Of a DNA stretch of 26,898 bases, positions 1 through 7,100 are shown in pieces. Numbering within the stretch: position 1 is the stretch's first letter; every line of letters starts with the position of its first letter. A program made the position numbers and the translations under genes. Below the pieces are notes generated by a model. The model was not told the DNA's origin, did no database searches, and saw only the letters and a program-made list of their open reading frames with translations. The stretch is from a virus, in IMG/VR virus record IMGVR_UViG_3300050132_000209, positions 1 through 26,898 of that record. One strand, written 5' to 3'.

Positions 1-92
1 CGGAGTAGCGCCGCCTGCAGTCTTTCGTGATCACTCTCGAGAAACTCGACTTTCGATTCGACGCGAGTGATGCGTTCCTGATCTATTGGCAT
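1..92 (-). CDS. Partial coiled-coil protein, N-terminus only
   Basis: Only the first 30 codons are in the window; the gene continues past the left edge. The start MPIDQER is chosen because AAGGA lies a few bases upstream; an in-frame ATG six codons earlier (position 110) lies right against a terminator U-run and has no Shine-Dalgarno. The visible residues (ERITRVESKVEFLE, DHERLQAALL) have heptad-like spacing of I/V/V/L, suggesting a coiled coil. It follows the last tail gene, where lysis genes usually begin; small XhlA-like or spanin-related proteins have similar N-termini, but too little is visible to decide. Confidence 0.6.
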   Translation of the reverse strand, partial: MPIDQERITRVESKVEFLESDHERLQAALL

Positions 93-110
93 GTCATTCC
101 TTTCGCCCAT

Positions 111-134
111 AAAAAAACCACCCGAAGGTGGTTT
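111..134 (-). terminator. Intrinsic terminator-type hairpin with UUCG tetraloop
   Basis: On the minus strand an 8-bp perfect stem (AAACCACC / GGTGGTTT) closes a TTCG tetraloop and runs into at least four further T. It lies 24 bases after the stop of the 157-aa tail protein and 19 bases before the next start codon. Stem and loop closely match the hairpin at 6546-6568. Confidence 0.85.
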
Positions 135-158
135 GATCTGGCGTTGATTTTTGGTGAA

Positions 159-632
159 TTACGGAGTCGCCGCCGCCGGCGTGATATTGGCCAGAATGGC
201 GGATGCGCGATCCGCCGTCAGCAGGCCGGCCGCCTGCAGCTTGCCGATACCGGTAACGGTCGCGCTATTGGTCAGATCGATCATGTCCGACACTTTCAAT
301 TTGTCCATGTAGACCTCAACCGATACGACCGTTTTGGCGGCGGTATAAATCGCCTCCAGCTCATCCGACGTGAATAGTTCCATGAACGCAATCCGGGTCA
401 CGATAGTCGCGGGCGGGTTATGCTGCGCCTCCAGTGCAGTCATCTGAGCCTCGTTAGTTGCGTGAAGCGCGGCGAGTACCTCGCCATCGGCCTTGCCTGG
501 GTACATGTCCGTCACGACATCGTTGACCAGTTCGTAGCGACAGGCCAGTGTCGAGCTGCCATCGGGTAGCGGGTAATCGCCACTGACCTCCGAGACCGAG
601 GCGCCGCCCTTGTCATGAAAAGAAATAAACAT
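159..632 (-). CDS. Phage tail-fibre-associated protein, 157 aa
   Basis: Last complete gene of the host-recognition cluster. The C-terminal half (about residues 78-150) carries a pattern I recognise from small proteins downstream of siphovirus tail fibres: TRIAFMELFTSDE, then a helix ending VYMDKLK, a stretch with DLTN and VTGIGKLQAAGLL. Its role is not established in general; it is probably structural or an assembly factor. The N-terminal 75 residues are unrelated to anything I recognise. The start is supported by AAAGGA 6-7 bases upstream. A strong terminator follows directly, so this may end a transcription unit. Confident as a gene, unsure of function. Confidence 0.8.
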   Translation of the reverse strand: MFISFHDKGGASVSEVSGDYPLPDGSSTLACRYELVNDVVTDMYPGKADGEVLAALHATNEAQMTALEAQHNPPATIVTRIAFMELFTSDELEAIYTAAKTVVSVEVYMDKLKVSDMIDLTNSATVTGIGKLQAAGLLTADRASAILANITPAAATP

Positions 633-644
633 ATATGCGTTCCT

Positions 645-2066
645 TTAATATGGAAGTTCAGATTGCAGGGCGAACTCCCACACCTGGCTCATGCCTGGGT
701 AGTTCGTCGTATTTGGTGCCGGGGAAATCGGCAAATACAGATTGGCGTTGGTCCACACGGGAGGTGCACCGGCGATTACGCCGGGCGTGACGAATCCCTG
801 GATATATCCACCCTGGTTGTTGCCCGCGTAGAAGTTACCGGCGAACCAGTTTGCAAAGCCGTCGTCCCCATACGGCAGGACCTGACAGCCGCCGCTTGAT
901 AACGCGTACTGGAAACCGCGTGCCCAGGAACTGTTCCGTTTATCGACGACGAAAGATTCGATGCCGGTGCCATAGTAGTAATACGGACAGAAGCAGATCA
1001 CCAGCTGACCATTGCGCGACTGCATGGTTTTCATGCCGTAGTCATTGCCTTGCTCCAGCCCATAGCTGGTCGTGGTGCTGAGCGAATCAACCAATGTAAA
1101 GGTGTTGGTGGTGTCGCCGCTAGTCCGCACCATCTTGAAAAGGCGAATGGCGGCGGCCGGAAAGAATGCCACCAGATAGATATCACCGGTATCGACCAAT
1201 ACCGGCGTCACCCGATACTGCGACTCCGTCGTGCTCGAACCCCAGCCACCGACGGTATTCATGTTCACGGTTTGAGCAACGTCCGGCACGCCAAGCGCGG
1301 TCACGTCCACCGCATCAAAGTTCATGTTCTTCCAGATCTTGACATCGTATTGTCCGGCGACGCTCGTGTTGTAGGCGACTGTCACGAACTCTTTACGCAC
1401 GTTGTTGTAGGATGCGGAACCGAACTGGCTGGTAATCTGCGATCCGGCGCCGAACTGCGAAACGATGGATTTCGTGCGTGTCTTGCTCTTTTGCAGCGCG
1501 AGCAGGGTCGGAGGCGTTGGCCGCCAGCGGCTGGTCAGCGACACCTGACCGCCGTTGAGCGTCAACACGACGCTACGATCCTTGTGGTCGCTATTGATAA
1601 ACGAAAAATTCGTTTGCGCCATGATGGTATTCGTGCCGGCGCGCTGGACCGTATTTCCCTGCAGGCCACGCTCGGACACCCAGGTATTGTCATTGCCGAA
1701 CTCGCCACTGTTATTGGTGGCGTTGACCCAGGCGCTGGTGGTGCTGTTGGAGCTGGGCTGCGTCTGGGTTGGTGCGCCGCTGTAGGCGCCGGACGTCTGG
1801 CTGTGATCCTTGTAGGTCGCGAGGAAGCGGTCAAAGGCTGCAGACGCGCCACCGCCAATCGCCTGGCTGGCACTGACCGGCCCGGTGTTATACGGCGCGA
1901 TGGCACGGAACTCGGCATCAAGGAACGCGGTTTCATTGATCGTGCTGGACGAGTTGGCGGAAATGATCGCATACGACGCGCGCGGCAAAGACGCCGCCGA
2001 CATCTGGTGCGAAGGACTAATTACATTGTTTACAGCTACCGGCATTGCGGTGATAGTGCGCCCCAT
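645..2066 (-). CDS. Putative tail-tip or receptor-binding protein, unknown family, 473 aa
   Basis: I do not recognise a family. The start MGRTITAMP is chosen because a strong Shine-Dalgarno (GGAGGAATAAGC then ATG) lies upstream, overlapping the end of the preceding gene; the longer open frame upstream is Arg-rich and lacks this signal. Composition is Ser/Thr/Asn/Gly-rich with many aromatics and few charges in the C-terminal half (WFAGNFYAGNN, PYYYYGTG), typical of secreted beta-rich adhesins or phage tips. A basic patch (LQKSKTRTKS) lies near the middle. There is no signal peptide or membrane helix. Position after the modular fibre and its 103-aa companion suggests a terminal structural protein contacting the host. 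Function is inferred from position and composition only. Confidence 0.75.
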   Translation of the reverse strand: MGRTITAMPVAVNNVISPSHQMSAASLPRASYAIISANSSSTINETAFLDAEFRAIAPYNTGPVSASQAIGGGASAAFDRFLATYKDHSQTSGAYSGAPTQTQPSSNSTTSAWVNATNNSGEFGNDNTWVSERGLQGNTVQRAGTNTIMAQTNFSFINSDHKDRSVVLTLNGGQVSLTSRWRPTPPTLLALQKSKTRTKSIVSQFGAGSQITSQFGSASYNNVRKEFVTVAYNTSVAGQYDVKIWKNMNFDAVDVTALGVPDVAQTVNMNTVGGWGSSTTESQYRVTPVLVDTGDIYLVAFFPAAAIRLFKMVRTSGDTTNTFTLVDSLSTTTSYGLEQGNDYGMKTMQSRNGQLVICFCPYYYYGTGIESFVVDKRNSSWARGFQYALSSGGCQVLPYGDDGFANWFAGNFYAGNNQGGYIQGFVTPGVIAGAPPVWTNANLYLPISPAPNTTNYPGMSQVWEFALQSELPY

Positions 2067-2068
2067 GC

Positions 2069-2380
2069 TTATTCCTCCAGTCCAAGTGCGATAAAGTTGG
2101 TATTGGCCGTGTCCGACTGCACAGTGATCGCCTCGCTTGCTGTCAGCTGGATGCCGGTGCGCTCGAACACGCCGTTGCCGGGGATCGGCGTGTCGTATTC
2201 GATAAAACTGACCGGCAACGTGGCGTTTTCTCCGACGCTGCGCAGCGCCACGCGGATCTTGACCGGCACGGCGTTCCTGTTGCACACCTCAAGTGCCGCG
2301 AGGCCGTTTTTTCCCGCGGTAACTGTGTAAAGTACGGCTTCGGTTGCTGCCGCCGGAGACTGTTTTCCTAAAATTGCCAT
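2069..2380 (-). CDS. Small tail protein, 103 aa, similar to the 4167-4493 product
   Basis: A short beta-rich protein (MAILGKQSP start; LYTVTAGKNGLAALEVCNRN; GIQLTASEAITVQSD; ending FIALGLEE). The layout of N-terminal Thr/Ala segment, a VLYTVTAGK-like strand, an xVCNR strand, then a predicted exposed loop and a sequence reading 'LxxSEAITVQS', parallels the 108-aa protein at 4167-4493 (TLYQAPVNTKS, LLTNRT, LLPGDKVMAQSA). They look like divergent paralogues. AAGGA lies upstream of the start. It sits between the modular fibre and the unknown 473-aa protein and is probably a fibre-connecting or capping structural protein. Function is inferred. Confidence 0.75.
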   Translation of the reverse strand: MAILGKQSPAAATEAVLYTVTAGKNGLAALEVCNRNAVPVKIRVALRSVGENATLPVSFIEYDTPIPGNGVFERTGIQLTASEAITVQSDTANTNFIALGLEE

Positions 2381-2393
2381 GTTCGTGTTCCTT

Positions 2394-3899
2394 TTAGAAT
2401 TGCGATGCGTAAAAAGCGGTTTTCATCCTGGAGACACCCTGCACCCAGACCGGATTGATGCCGTCAGTGCCGAGCACCTGCCCAGCCTTGTTGATCATGC
2501 TGGGTAGCACGCTTTGACCCAGCGCCAGCACCTGCACTTTGGCCGCGGCCATATCCGCTGAAATTGAGGCGCCGGAAGTGTGATCAATCGCCGCGATATA
2601 GGTGGATACGCCATCGGTAAAAATGTCATTGGCTAGGTAGGCGACCGCTGTAGCCCAGATACCGCGCCAGCGAATGCCGCTGGTAAACAGTTGCCAGTTC
2701 GCCGCCATGTCGGTCGCAAACACTGTCGACGCGTGATAGTGCGTGCAGATGAAGCTCTGGCCACCATAGGTAACTACCTCGCCCGGATAGTAGGCAGTGG
2801 CCGTTGCCCAGGCGCCGCGATTACCGAGACCGGACATCTGCAATGCAAACTTCACCGGATTGGTTGGAAGATCGCCCACGACGGTGTTGACGATAGAGCG
2901 GTACAGCGCCGGGCCATAGGTAACCAGGCTACCGACCGGATAGGCGACAGCCGCGCTCCAGACACCTTGCGGCGCGCTGCCGCTGACGTAGAGCGACCAG
3001 TTGCTGGTGTCGGTAGGCAGATTGCCGGTCGTATCGCGCACGGCGATGTAGGTGTTGCCGCCGTAGTTGACGATATCGTTCTGGTGATAGGCAGTCGCCG
3101 CCGCATACACTCCCTGAAACTGGCTGCCGTACACGATAGCGGTCCAGTAGATGACATTGGTCGGCAGATTGCCGAGCGTGTCACTGATGGCGCGATACAG
3201 GTTCGCGCCGTAGCTCACGATGTCGTTTGCGTGGTACTGCGTGCCGGCAGCGTACACACCCTGGAACGCCAGGCCGGAGAGCAGCGGCGCCCAGTAAGCG
3301 GTATTGGTCGGCGTATTGCCGGTCGTGTTGGCAATCGCGCGGTACAGGTTGGCGCCATACGCCACGACATCGCCGGGGAAATATGCGTTGGCCGAGTTGT
3401 AGATGCCCTGCGGGTCGATGCCGGTGATGAAGGATGCCCAGTACGCGGCAACGGTCGGCAGGTTGTTGGTCGAATCCTGCAGCGCGATGTAGACGCAGCC
3501 GCCATAGGTCACGATGTCGTTTTTCTTGTACGACGCCGTAACGGAAAACACACCCATGTACTCGATGCCGTCCGCGAACTGCGACCAGTACGCCGGGGCC
3601 GGCGGAATCTGCCCGGCGTTGTCGGCAATCGCCACATACACCTTGCCGCCGTAGGAAACTGCCTCACCGATGTGATACTGCTGTGTGGCGTTGAAGGCGC
3701 CGGTAAAGTTAAAACCCTTGACCATCAGCGCCCAGTGGGTGGTGTCGGTCGGCAGGATGCCCGCCTGCGCCAGCGCGAAGGTGTAGCAATAGACGTTGCC
3801 GCCATATTTCACGACATCGTTGGCTTCGTACACCGTGGTCGACAGCCAGTCTCCCGCGAAGTTGAAGCGCAGTTTGCCGAGATCGATGATTTGCGTCAT
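2394..3899 (-). CDS. Modular tail fibre with nine carbohydrate-binding-like repeats, 501 aa
   Basis: Almost the whole protein (residues 11-461) is nine tandem modules of 49-53 residues, each reading roughly: aromatic-x-G-x-[WFY]-x6-Y-x2-[GN]-D/E-x-V-x-YG-x2-[YL]-Y-x-A-x12-P-x6-W-x4-xG. Module boundaries are about 11-62, 63-111, 112-160, 161-209, 210-258, 259-307, 308-357, 358-408 and 409-461. The pattern (Y..GD.V.YGG..Y.A) is that of CBM5/12 or ChtBD3-like chitin and polysaccharide-binding modules, often found repeated in phage fibres. The last 40 residues (GQVLGTDGINPVWV) match the tail-fibre C-terminal pattern 'G..L.TDG....W'. GAGGAAC precedes the start. Likely role: multivalent binding of a surface glycan; the ligand is unknown. 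Modules 7-9 are the most diverged. Confidence 0.85.
   Translation of the reverse strand: MTQIIDLGKLRFNFAGDWLSTTVYEANDVVKYGGNVYCYTFALAQAGILPTDTTHWALMVKGFNFTGAFNATQQYHIGEAVSYGGKVYVAIADNAGQIPPAPAYWSQFADGIEYMGVFSVTASYKKNDIVTYGGCVYIALQDSTNNLPTVAAYWASFITGIDPQGIYNSANAYFPGDVVAYGANLYRAIANTTGNTPTNTAYWAPLLSGLAFQGVYAAGTQYHANDIVSYGANLYRAISDTLGNLPTNVIYWTAIVYGSQFQGVYAAATAYHQNDIVNYGGNTYIAVRDTTGNLPTDTSNWSLYVSGSAPQGVWSAAVAYPVGSLVTYGPALYRSIVNTVVGDLPTNPVKFALQMSGLGNRGAWATATAYYPGEVVTYGGQSFICTHYHASTVFATDMAANWQLFTSGIRWRGIWATAVAYLANDIFTDGVSTYIAAIDHTSGASISADMAAAKVQVLALGQSVLPSMINKAGQVLGTDGINPVWVQGVSRMKTAFYASQF
2517..3869 (-). repeat. Nine tandem ~147-bp coding repeats
   Basis: DNA encoding the nine ~49-residue modules of the modular fibre. 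Five consecutive copies (modules 2-6) are exactly 49 codons; modules 1, 7, 8 and 9 are 50-53. Recurring plus-strand blocks such as 'ccgtagntgacgatgtcgtt' mark the YG/DIV motif in each copy. Confidence 0.85.
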
Positions 3900-3912
3900 G
3901 TGTTCCTCAGTC

Positions 3913-4167
3913 TCAGTAAATGGTTAAAAGAAGGTGGCCGTTGGAACCGAAAGAAAAATTGAGCGTGTCCGTCGTCCACACGAACTGCCGGTAGTCGTCG
4001 GCGCGGATCACCGACGGATCCGGCATCGACACCACCGAGACGCCGTCGTTGATCACCTCGACGTTCAGGTGCCCGGTCTGCGGATCTAGACGGAAACCGT
4101 AGAAAGTCTTGTCGCCGAGGTCGGTGCCGGCAGTGTCGCCGCTTCCGACCGCATAGAATTCCGCCAT
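3913..4167 (-). CDS. Small hypothetical tail protein, 84 aa
   Basis: Unrecognised. It starts MAEFYAVGSGD and ends GHLLLTIY. It is acidic (several Asp), with alternating hydrophobics consistent with a small beta structure. The start codon overlaps the stop of the preceding gene by one base (TGATG), so it is translationally coupled to the 108-aa protein at 4167-4493. It lies directly before the modular fibre gene, whose start is 13 bases beyond its stop. Probably a structural adaptor or attachment protein in the fibre cluster, by position only. Confidence 0.7.
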   Translation of the reverse strand: MAEFYAVGSGDTAGTDLGDKTFYGFRLDPQTGHLNVEVINDGVSVVSMPDPSVIRADDYRQFVWTTDTLNFSFGSNGHLLLTIY

Positions 4168-4493
4168 CAGGACACTCCCTCGAGAACAGACACACTGGCG
4201 TCAAAGGCACCGGCGACGGCCGATTGCGCCATCACCTTGTCGCCGGGCAGTAGCACGCATTTCCTGCCCTGCGCCGGGTCGGCGGACTGGCCGCCCGCTA
4301 CCTTGCCGTTACGAAGTAGATAAGCATCGCCGGCAACGGAGCGGAGGATCACGGTCAGCGGCAAGGCTGCAGGCGTCCTGTTGGTCAGCAGGCAAGCGAC
4401 CAGGACGGACTTGGTATTGACCGGCGCCTGATACAGGGTGGTCAGCGTCGCGCCGACGCCAGTCGTCGCCTTGCTGTTAAAAGTGGTTGTCAT
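4167..4493 (-). CDS. Small tail protein, 108 aa, similar to the 2069-2380 product
   Basis: A beta-rich protein with no recognisable named domain. Segments LTTLYQAPVNTKSVLVACLLTN and LLPGDKVMAQSAVA parallel LYTVTAGKNGLAALEVCNRN and LTASEAITVQSDTA in the 103-aa protein encoded at 2069-2380, suggesting a shared fold. The C-terminus ends SVSVLEGVS. GGAG lies about eight bases before the ATG. It is coupled to the following 84-aa gene by TGATG. The two paralogues flank the modular fibre gene, one two genes before and one directly after, which suggests they cap or seat fibres. Confidence 0.75.
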   Translation of the reverse strand: MTTTFNSKATTGVGATLTTLYQAPVNTKSVLVACLLTNRTPAALPLTVILRSVAGDAYLLRNGKVAGGQSADPAQGRKCVLLPGDKVMAQSAVAGAFDASVSVLEGVS

Positions 4494-4508
4494 GGGTCTT
4501 GCTCCAAT

Positions 4509-6182
4509 TCACGCTCCAAAGACAAGGGCAAAGGCGACCGGATCCACGTACCCGGCCAGCTGGCTGACGGCGGGCTGGTTGGACAGGTCGGTGTAACTGC
4601 CGGAAGTGGCGACTGTGGCCAGGCCAGAAACGTCGCTGGCGCCGAGTGCTACCGCACCCTGCCTGCCGGCGACGGAAATGACCAGATTGCCGGCTGTCGC
4701 CTGCTGCGCTGCCTGCGCGGCGATGGCTGCCGAGGCGGCGGCATCGCTGGCCTTGCCGGTGGCGGTTGCAGCAGCAGATACAGCAGCATCCCTGCTCGTG
4801 CCGGCGGTCGCTTCCGAAGCTGCGGCATTGGTGGCGGACGTATTCGCGCTGCTGGCAGCGGCGGTGGCGATACCGGCTTCGCTGGTTGCTGTGGCCGCAC
4901 TGGCTGCTGCCGCAGTAGCCTGCGCCGTCGCAATACCCGCTTGTGCCGATGTGGTCGCAGCGCTACCTGCGGCGGCGCTGGCCTGGGTGGTGGCGATCCC
5001 GGCCTGCGCAGATGCAGTGCCGGCAGCGGCAGTAGCGGTCGCAGCCTGGGTGGTCGCGATGCCTGCCTGTGTCGTTGCCACGGTGGCGCTACCTGATGCG
5101 GCGGCGGCCTCGGCGGAGGCAATCCCGGCCTGGGTCGTCACAGTACCGGCGGCAGTTGTCGCCGTAGCTGCCTGCGTAGTCGCGATCCCCGCCTGCGTGG
5201 TGGCGGTCGTTGCCGCGCTGCTCGCGGTCGTCGCCGACGCGGCCGCACTGGCTGCACTGAGCACGGCGTTTTGAGTGGCGGTCTGCGCCGTGCTGTCATA
5301 GTCGCCCCATGCGCTGCCGCTATAGATGCGCAGCTTGCCGGAAACGGTATTGAAATACTCCACGCCTGCCGTCAGCGCGTTGCCGTTGCCGTCCACCGTG
5401 GGATCGGTCGCAAAATGGCCGAGAAACACGGACCTGAAGGAACTGAGTGCGGCGGCCAGCGATGCAGCCGATCCGGCAGCCACAGTGGCGCTGCCCTGCG
5501 CCGCCGTAGCCGAGCCGGCTGCTGCCGTTGCCTGAGCTGTCGCGATACCGGCCTGCGTGGTCGCCGTGCCTGCCTGCGTCGTAGCGATACCGGCCTGAGC
5601 CGTGGCCGTAGTAGCGGCAGCGCTGGCCGTCGTCGCCGAGGCCGCAGCGGCGGTCTGGCTGCCCTGTGCGTTGGCGGCAGCGGTCAGATTGGCCGGATTG
5701 ACGTCGCCGACATCACCTTTCTGGCCCTGAATCGAGCTGGATTTCCACATCATCCCGACCCAGACGTACAGACTGCTGCCGATCAGGTAGGCGTCGCCGG
5801 TTGCGCCGGAAGTGGGCAGCTGGCTCGGATCGATCAGCACGCCTTGCAACTGCAGGCCGGCACCGACCAGATTGCCGGCCAGGTAGGCATCCCTGAAACC
5901 GCCGAAGGTATTTAATAGTGAGGACGCCTGCGCGGCCAGGTCGACGATATACGACTGCGTCGGTGCAATCGCATACGGCGCATTAGCGATGGTTAAACCG
6001 ACATAGCTGGCGACCAGTGTCAGCGCAGTCGCACTTGCGATGCTGCCGACCTCGTAGATATGGCCGTCCGGCGCGCAGAAAATTCCGCCCGGCGAGACAT
6101 TCGTCACGAAGTCGGTGCCGACGCCTGCGACGGCATTGCTGCCATTGGTCAGCGAGACCGATCCTGTTTTGTACCAGGCCAT
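4509..6182 (-). CDS. Tail fibre with Ala/Thr repeat stalks, 557 aa
   Basis: The N-terminal ~100 residues (MAWYKTGSVSLTNGS, DGHIYEVGSI, YAIAPTQSYIVDLA) match the attachment domain of many siphovirus and podovirus fibres. Residues 110-160 hold a GDAYLIGSSLYVWVG strand pair and a short collagen-like GQKGDVGDV. Two low-complexity stalks follow, residues 166-244 and 300-497, almost only Ala, Thr, Ser, Gly, Gln and Ile. Between them (247-295) lies the familiar fibre motif FLGHFATDPT-DGNGNAL-GVEYFNT-SGKLRIYSGSAW. The C-terminus has VAGRQGAVALGASDV, typical of fibre tips. In the second stalk AGIA recurs at residues 331, 352, 373, 394, 415 and 436, a perfect 21-residue period. Expected to be trimeric. 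There is no chaperone-like C-terminal domain. High confidence as a fibre. Confidence 0.9.
   Translation of the reverse strand: MAWYKTGSVSLTNGSNAVAGVGTDFVTNVSPGGIFCAPDGHIYEVGSIASATALTLVASYVGLTIANAPYAIAPTQSYIVDLAAQASSLLNTFGGFRDAYLAGNLVGAGLQLQGVLIDPSQLPTSGATGDAYLIGSSLYVWVGMMWKSSSIQGQKGDVGDVNPANLTAAANAQGSQTAAAASATTASAAATTATAQAGIATTQAGTATTQAGIATAQATAAAGSATAAQGSATVAAGSAASLAAALSSFRSVFLGHFATDPTVDGNGNALTAGVEYFNTVSGKLRIYSGSAWGDYDSTAQTATQNAVLSAASAAASATTASSAATTATTQAGIATTQAATATTAAGTVTTQAGIASAEAAAASGSATVATTQAGIATTQAATATAAAGTASAQAGIATTQASAAAGSAATTSAQAGIATAQATAAAASAATATSEAGIATAAASSANTSATNAAASEATAGTSRDAAVSAAATATGKASDAAASAAIAAQAAQQATAGNLVISVAGRQGAVALGASDVSGLATVATSGSYTDLSNQPAVSQLAGYVDPVAFALVFGA
4800..5192 (-). 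repeat. 63-bp tandem coding repeat in fibre stalk
   Basis: Six AGIA-containing units spaced exactly 21 codons apart (residues 331-456 of the 557-aa fibre), each made of three heptads rich in Ala/Thr/Gln. The first stalk (about 5451-5687) has related heptads at a 14-residue spacing. Confidence 0.8.
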
Positions 6183-6184
6183 GA

Positions 6185-6511
6185 TTAACCGGCTGCGCGG
6201 ACCAGGGTTGCGCCGGCGAACACGTTCTGCGACACGCTAGCAATATCGGCACCTGCAGGCGCTGGCTGTGTTACCGCCGCATACAGCCAGTCGGGCGCAC
6301 CGGCGTCATCCGGGATACCTGGCACCTGGACGTTGTGGTGCATCAGCGCATTGCGGCCCGCTGCCTGCGAATCCTGCGAGACATAGCCTTCGAGCAATAC
6401 CGTGGACAACTGGTTGCGGACATCAACCGAATAGAAATGGATGACATGGAATGTCGCGTCGGCGCCGGTATTGGGATCTTCGATCCGTGCGCTGATACCC
6501 TTGATGCTCAT
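6185..6511 (-). CDS. Small tail-associated hypothetical protein, 108 aa
   Basis: Unrecognised family. The start MSIKGISARIEDP has AAGGA upstream and follows a terminator hairpin; the longer frame begins inside that hairpin region and is not credible. The middle contains FHVIHFYSVDVRNQLSTV and GYVSQDSQAAGRN; the C-terminus is Ala-rich. Three bases separate its TAA from the start of the 557-aa fibre, so the two are probably translated together, and a fibre-attachment or tail-tip role is plausible by position. Confidence 0.7.
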   Translation of the reverse strand: MSIKGISARIEDPNTGADATFHVIHFYSVDVRNQLSTVLLEGYVSQDSQAAGRNALMHHNVQVPGIPDDAGAPDWLYAAVTQPAPAGADIASVSQNVFAGATLVRAAG

Positions 6512-6545
6512 GATGGTTTTCCTTGCTCTATAAAGTCGAAGACGT

Positions 6546-6568
6546 AAAAAAACCACCCGGAGGTGGTT
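6546..6568 (-). terminator. Intrinsic terminator-type hairpin
   Basis: On the minus strand a 7-bp stem (AACCACC / GGTGGTT) closes a TCCG loop and is followed by five T. It lies 24 bases after the stop of the 55-aa gene and 35 bases before the next start. Nearly identical to the hairpin at 111-134. Confidence 0.8.
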
Positions 6569-6591
6569 GATGGAGATGGCGTGAATACTGA

Positions 6592-6759
6592 TTACGATTT
6601 TGGATAGCGCTGCTTGACCGCATCGCACCTGGCCAGATAGACAGTCATTTTTGAGACATCTCCTTTCGCCTGCCAGTAAAGTGCATCGGCCAGATCGGCG
6701 AGCGGTGGATATTCCTTCGCGCGCAGCACGCGATAATCCTCGGTGTGATTGATGATCAT
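6592..6759 (-). CDS. Small phage protein, 55 aa
   Basis: Starts MIINHTEDYRVLRA at an ATGA overlap with the preceding gene's stop. The rest (KEYPPLADLADALYWQAKGD, a VYLARCDAVKQRYPK end) is a pattern seen in short proteins next to phage tail-tip genes: a 'YPPL.DLADALYWQ' helix followed by a 'CDAVK..YPK' C-terminus. The function of that group is unknown to me. Predicted mainly helical. It is the last gene before a terminator hairpin, closing the run that begins with gpJ. Confidence 0.75.
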   Translation of the reverse strand: MIINHTEDYRVLRAKEYPPLADLADALYWQAKGDVSKMTVYLARCDAVKQRYPKS

Positions 6760-7100
6760 TTTGTAACGGTAAAAATGGCGTCTAGATAAGGGAAAGCGGT
6801 CACGGTGACCGCATAGGTTCCAGCCAGCGTCAGGTTCAGCGTCGCGGTGCTGTCGGTACAGGGGTATTCGGATGCATTGATACGGATCACACAAGGTACC
6901 GGCAGGTTGGACAACGTGGTACCGCTGAGCGTGGCCGGGTTCGCTGGCCTTGTCATCACCGTGCCATTGACGATGTATTGACTGTCCGAGTCTGCCGTGC
7001 CGACATAGATATTGCCGTCCTGTAGTGCCAGCATGCTGGTAGGCATGCTGCCGGTCGCCAGTATCCGGCCGGCGCCATCATATTTTGCAAAATCCGTCAT
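6756..7100 (-). CDS. Hypothetical tail protein downstream of gpJ, 114 aa
   Basis: The start MTDFAKYDGAGRILATGSMP is chosen because its ATGA overlaps the gpJ stop; the longer frame upstream is a shadow of gpJ. The N-terminal half (GRILATGSMP, GNIYVGTADSDSQYIVNG) resembles a small fibre-proximal domain; the C-terminal half (LNLTLAGTYAVTVTAFPYLDAIFTVTK) reads like an Ig-like beta-strand pair. No catalytic motif is visible. Linked at both ends by ATGA overlaps (gpJ before, 55-aa protein after), so it is part of the gpJ translational unit and is probably a virion component at the tail tip. Confidence 0.75.
   Translation of the reverse strand: MTDFAKYDGAGRILATGSMPTSMLALQDGNIYVGTADSDSQYIVNGTVMTRPANPATLSGTTLSNLPVPCVIRINASEYPCTDSTATLNLTLAGTYAVTVTAFPYLDAIFTVTK

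Noticed and set aside
1050-2330. 426-codon plus-strand frame opposite the 473-aa tail protein
   Set aside because: Crosses the boundary of two minus-strand genes, with Arg/Gly-rich composition and no domain; a composition artefact.
2691-3962. 423-codon plus-strand frame opposite the modular fibre
   Set aside because: Repeats in it mirror the 49-codon modules on the other strand; it has no independent ribosome site or motif.
3896-4210. 104-codon minus-strand frame overlapping the 84-aa gene
   Set aside because: Another frame of the same region; Arg-rich, with no coupling. The 84-aa frame has a TGATG overlap and balanced composition.
4606-5274. 222-codon Ala/Val-only plus-strand frame
   Set aside because: Exact antisense of the Ala/Thr fibre stalk; GC-rich repeats leave all frames open.
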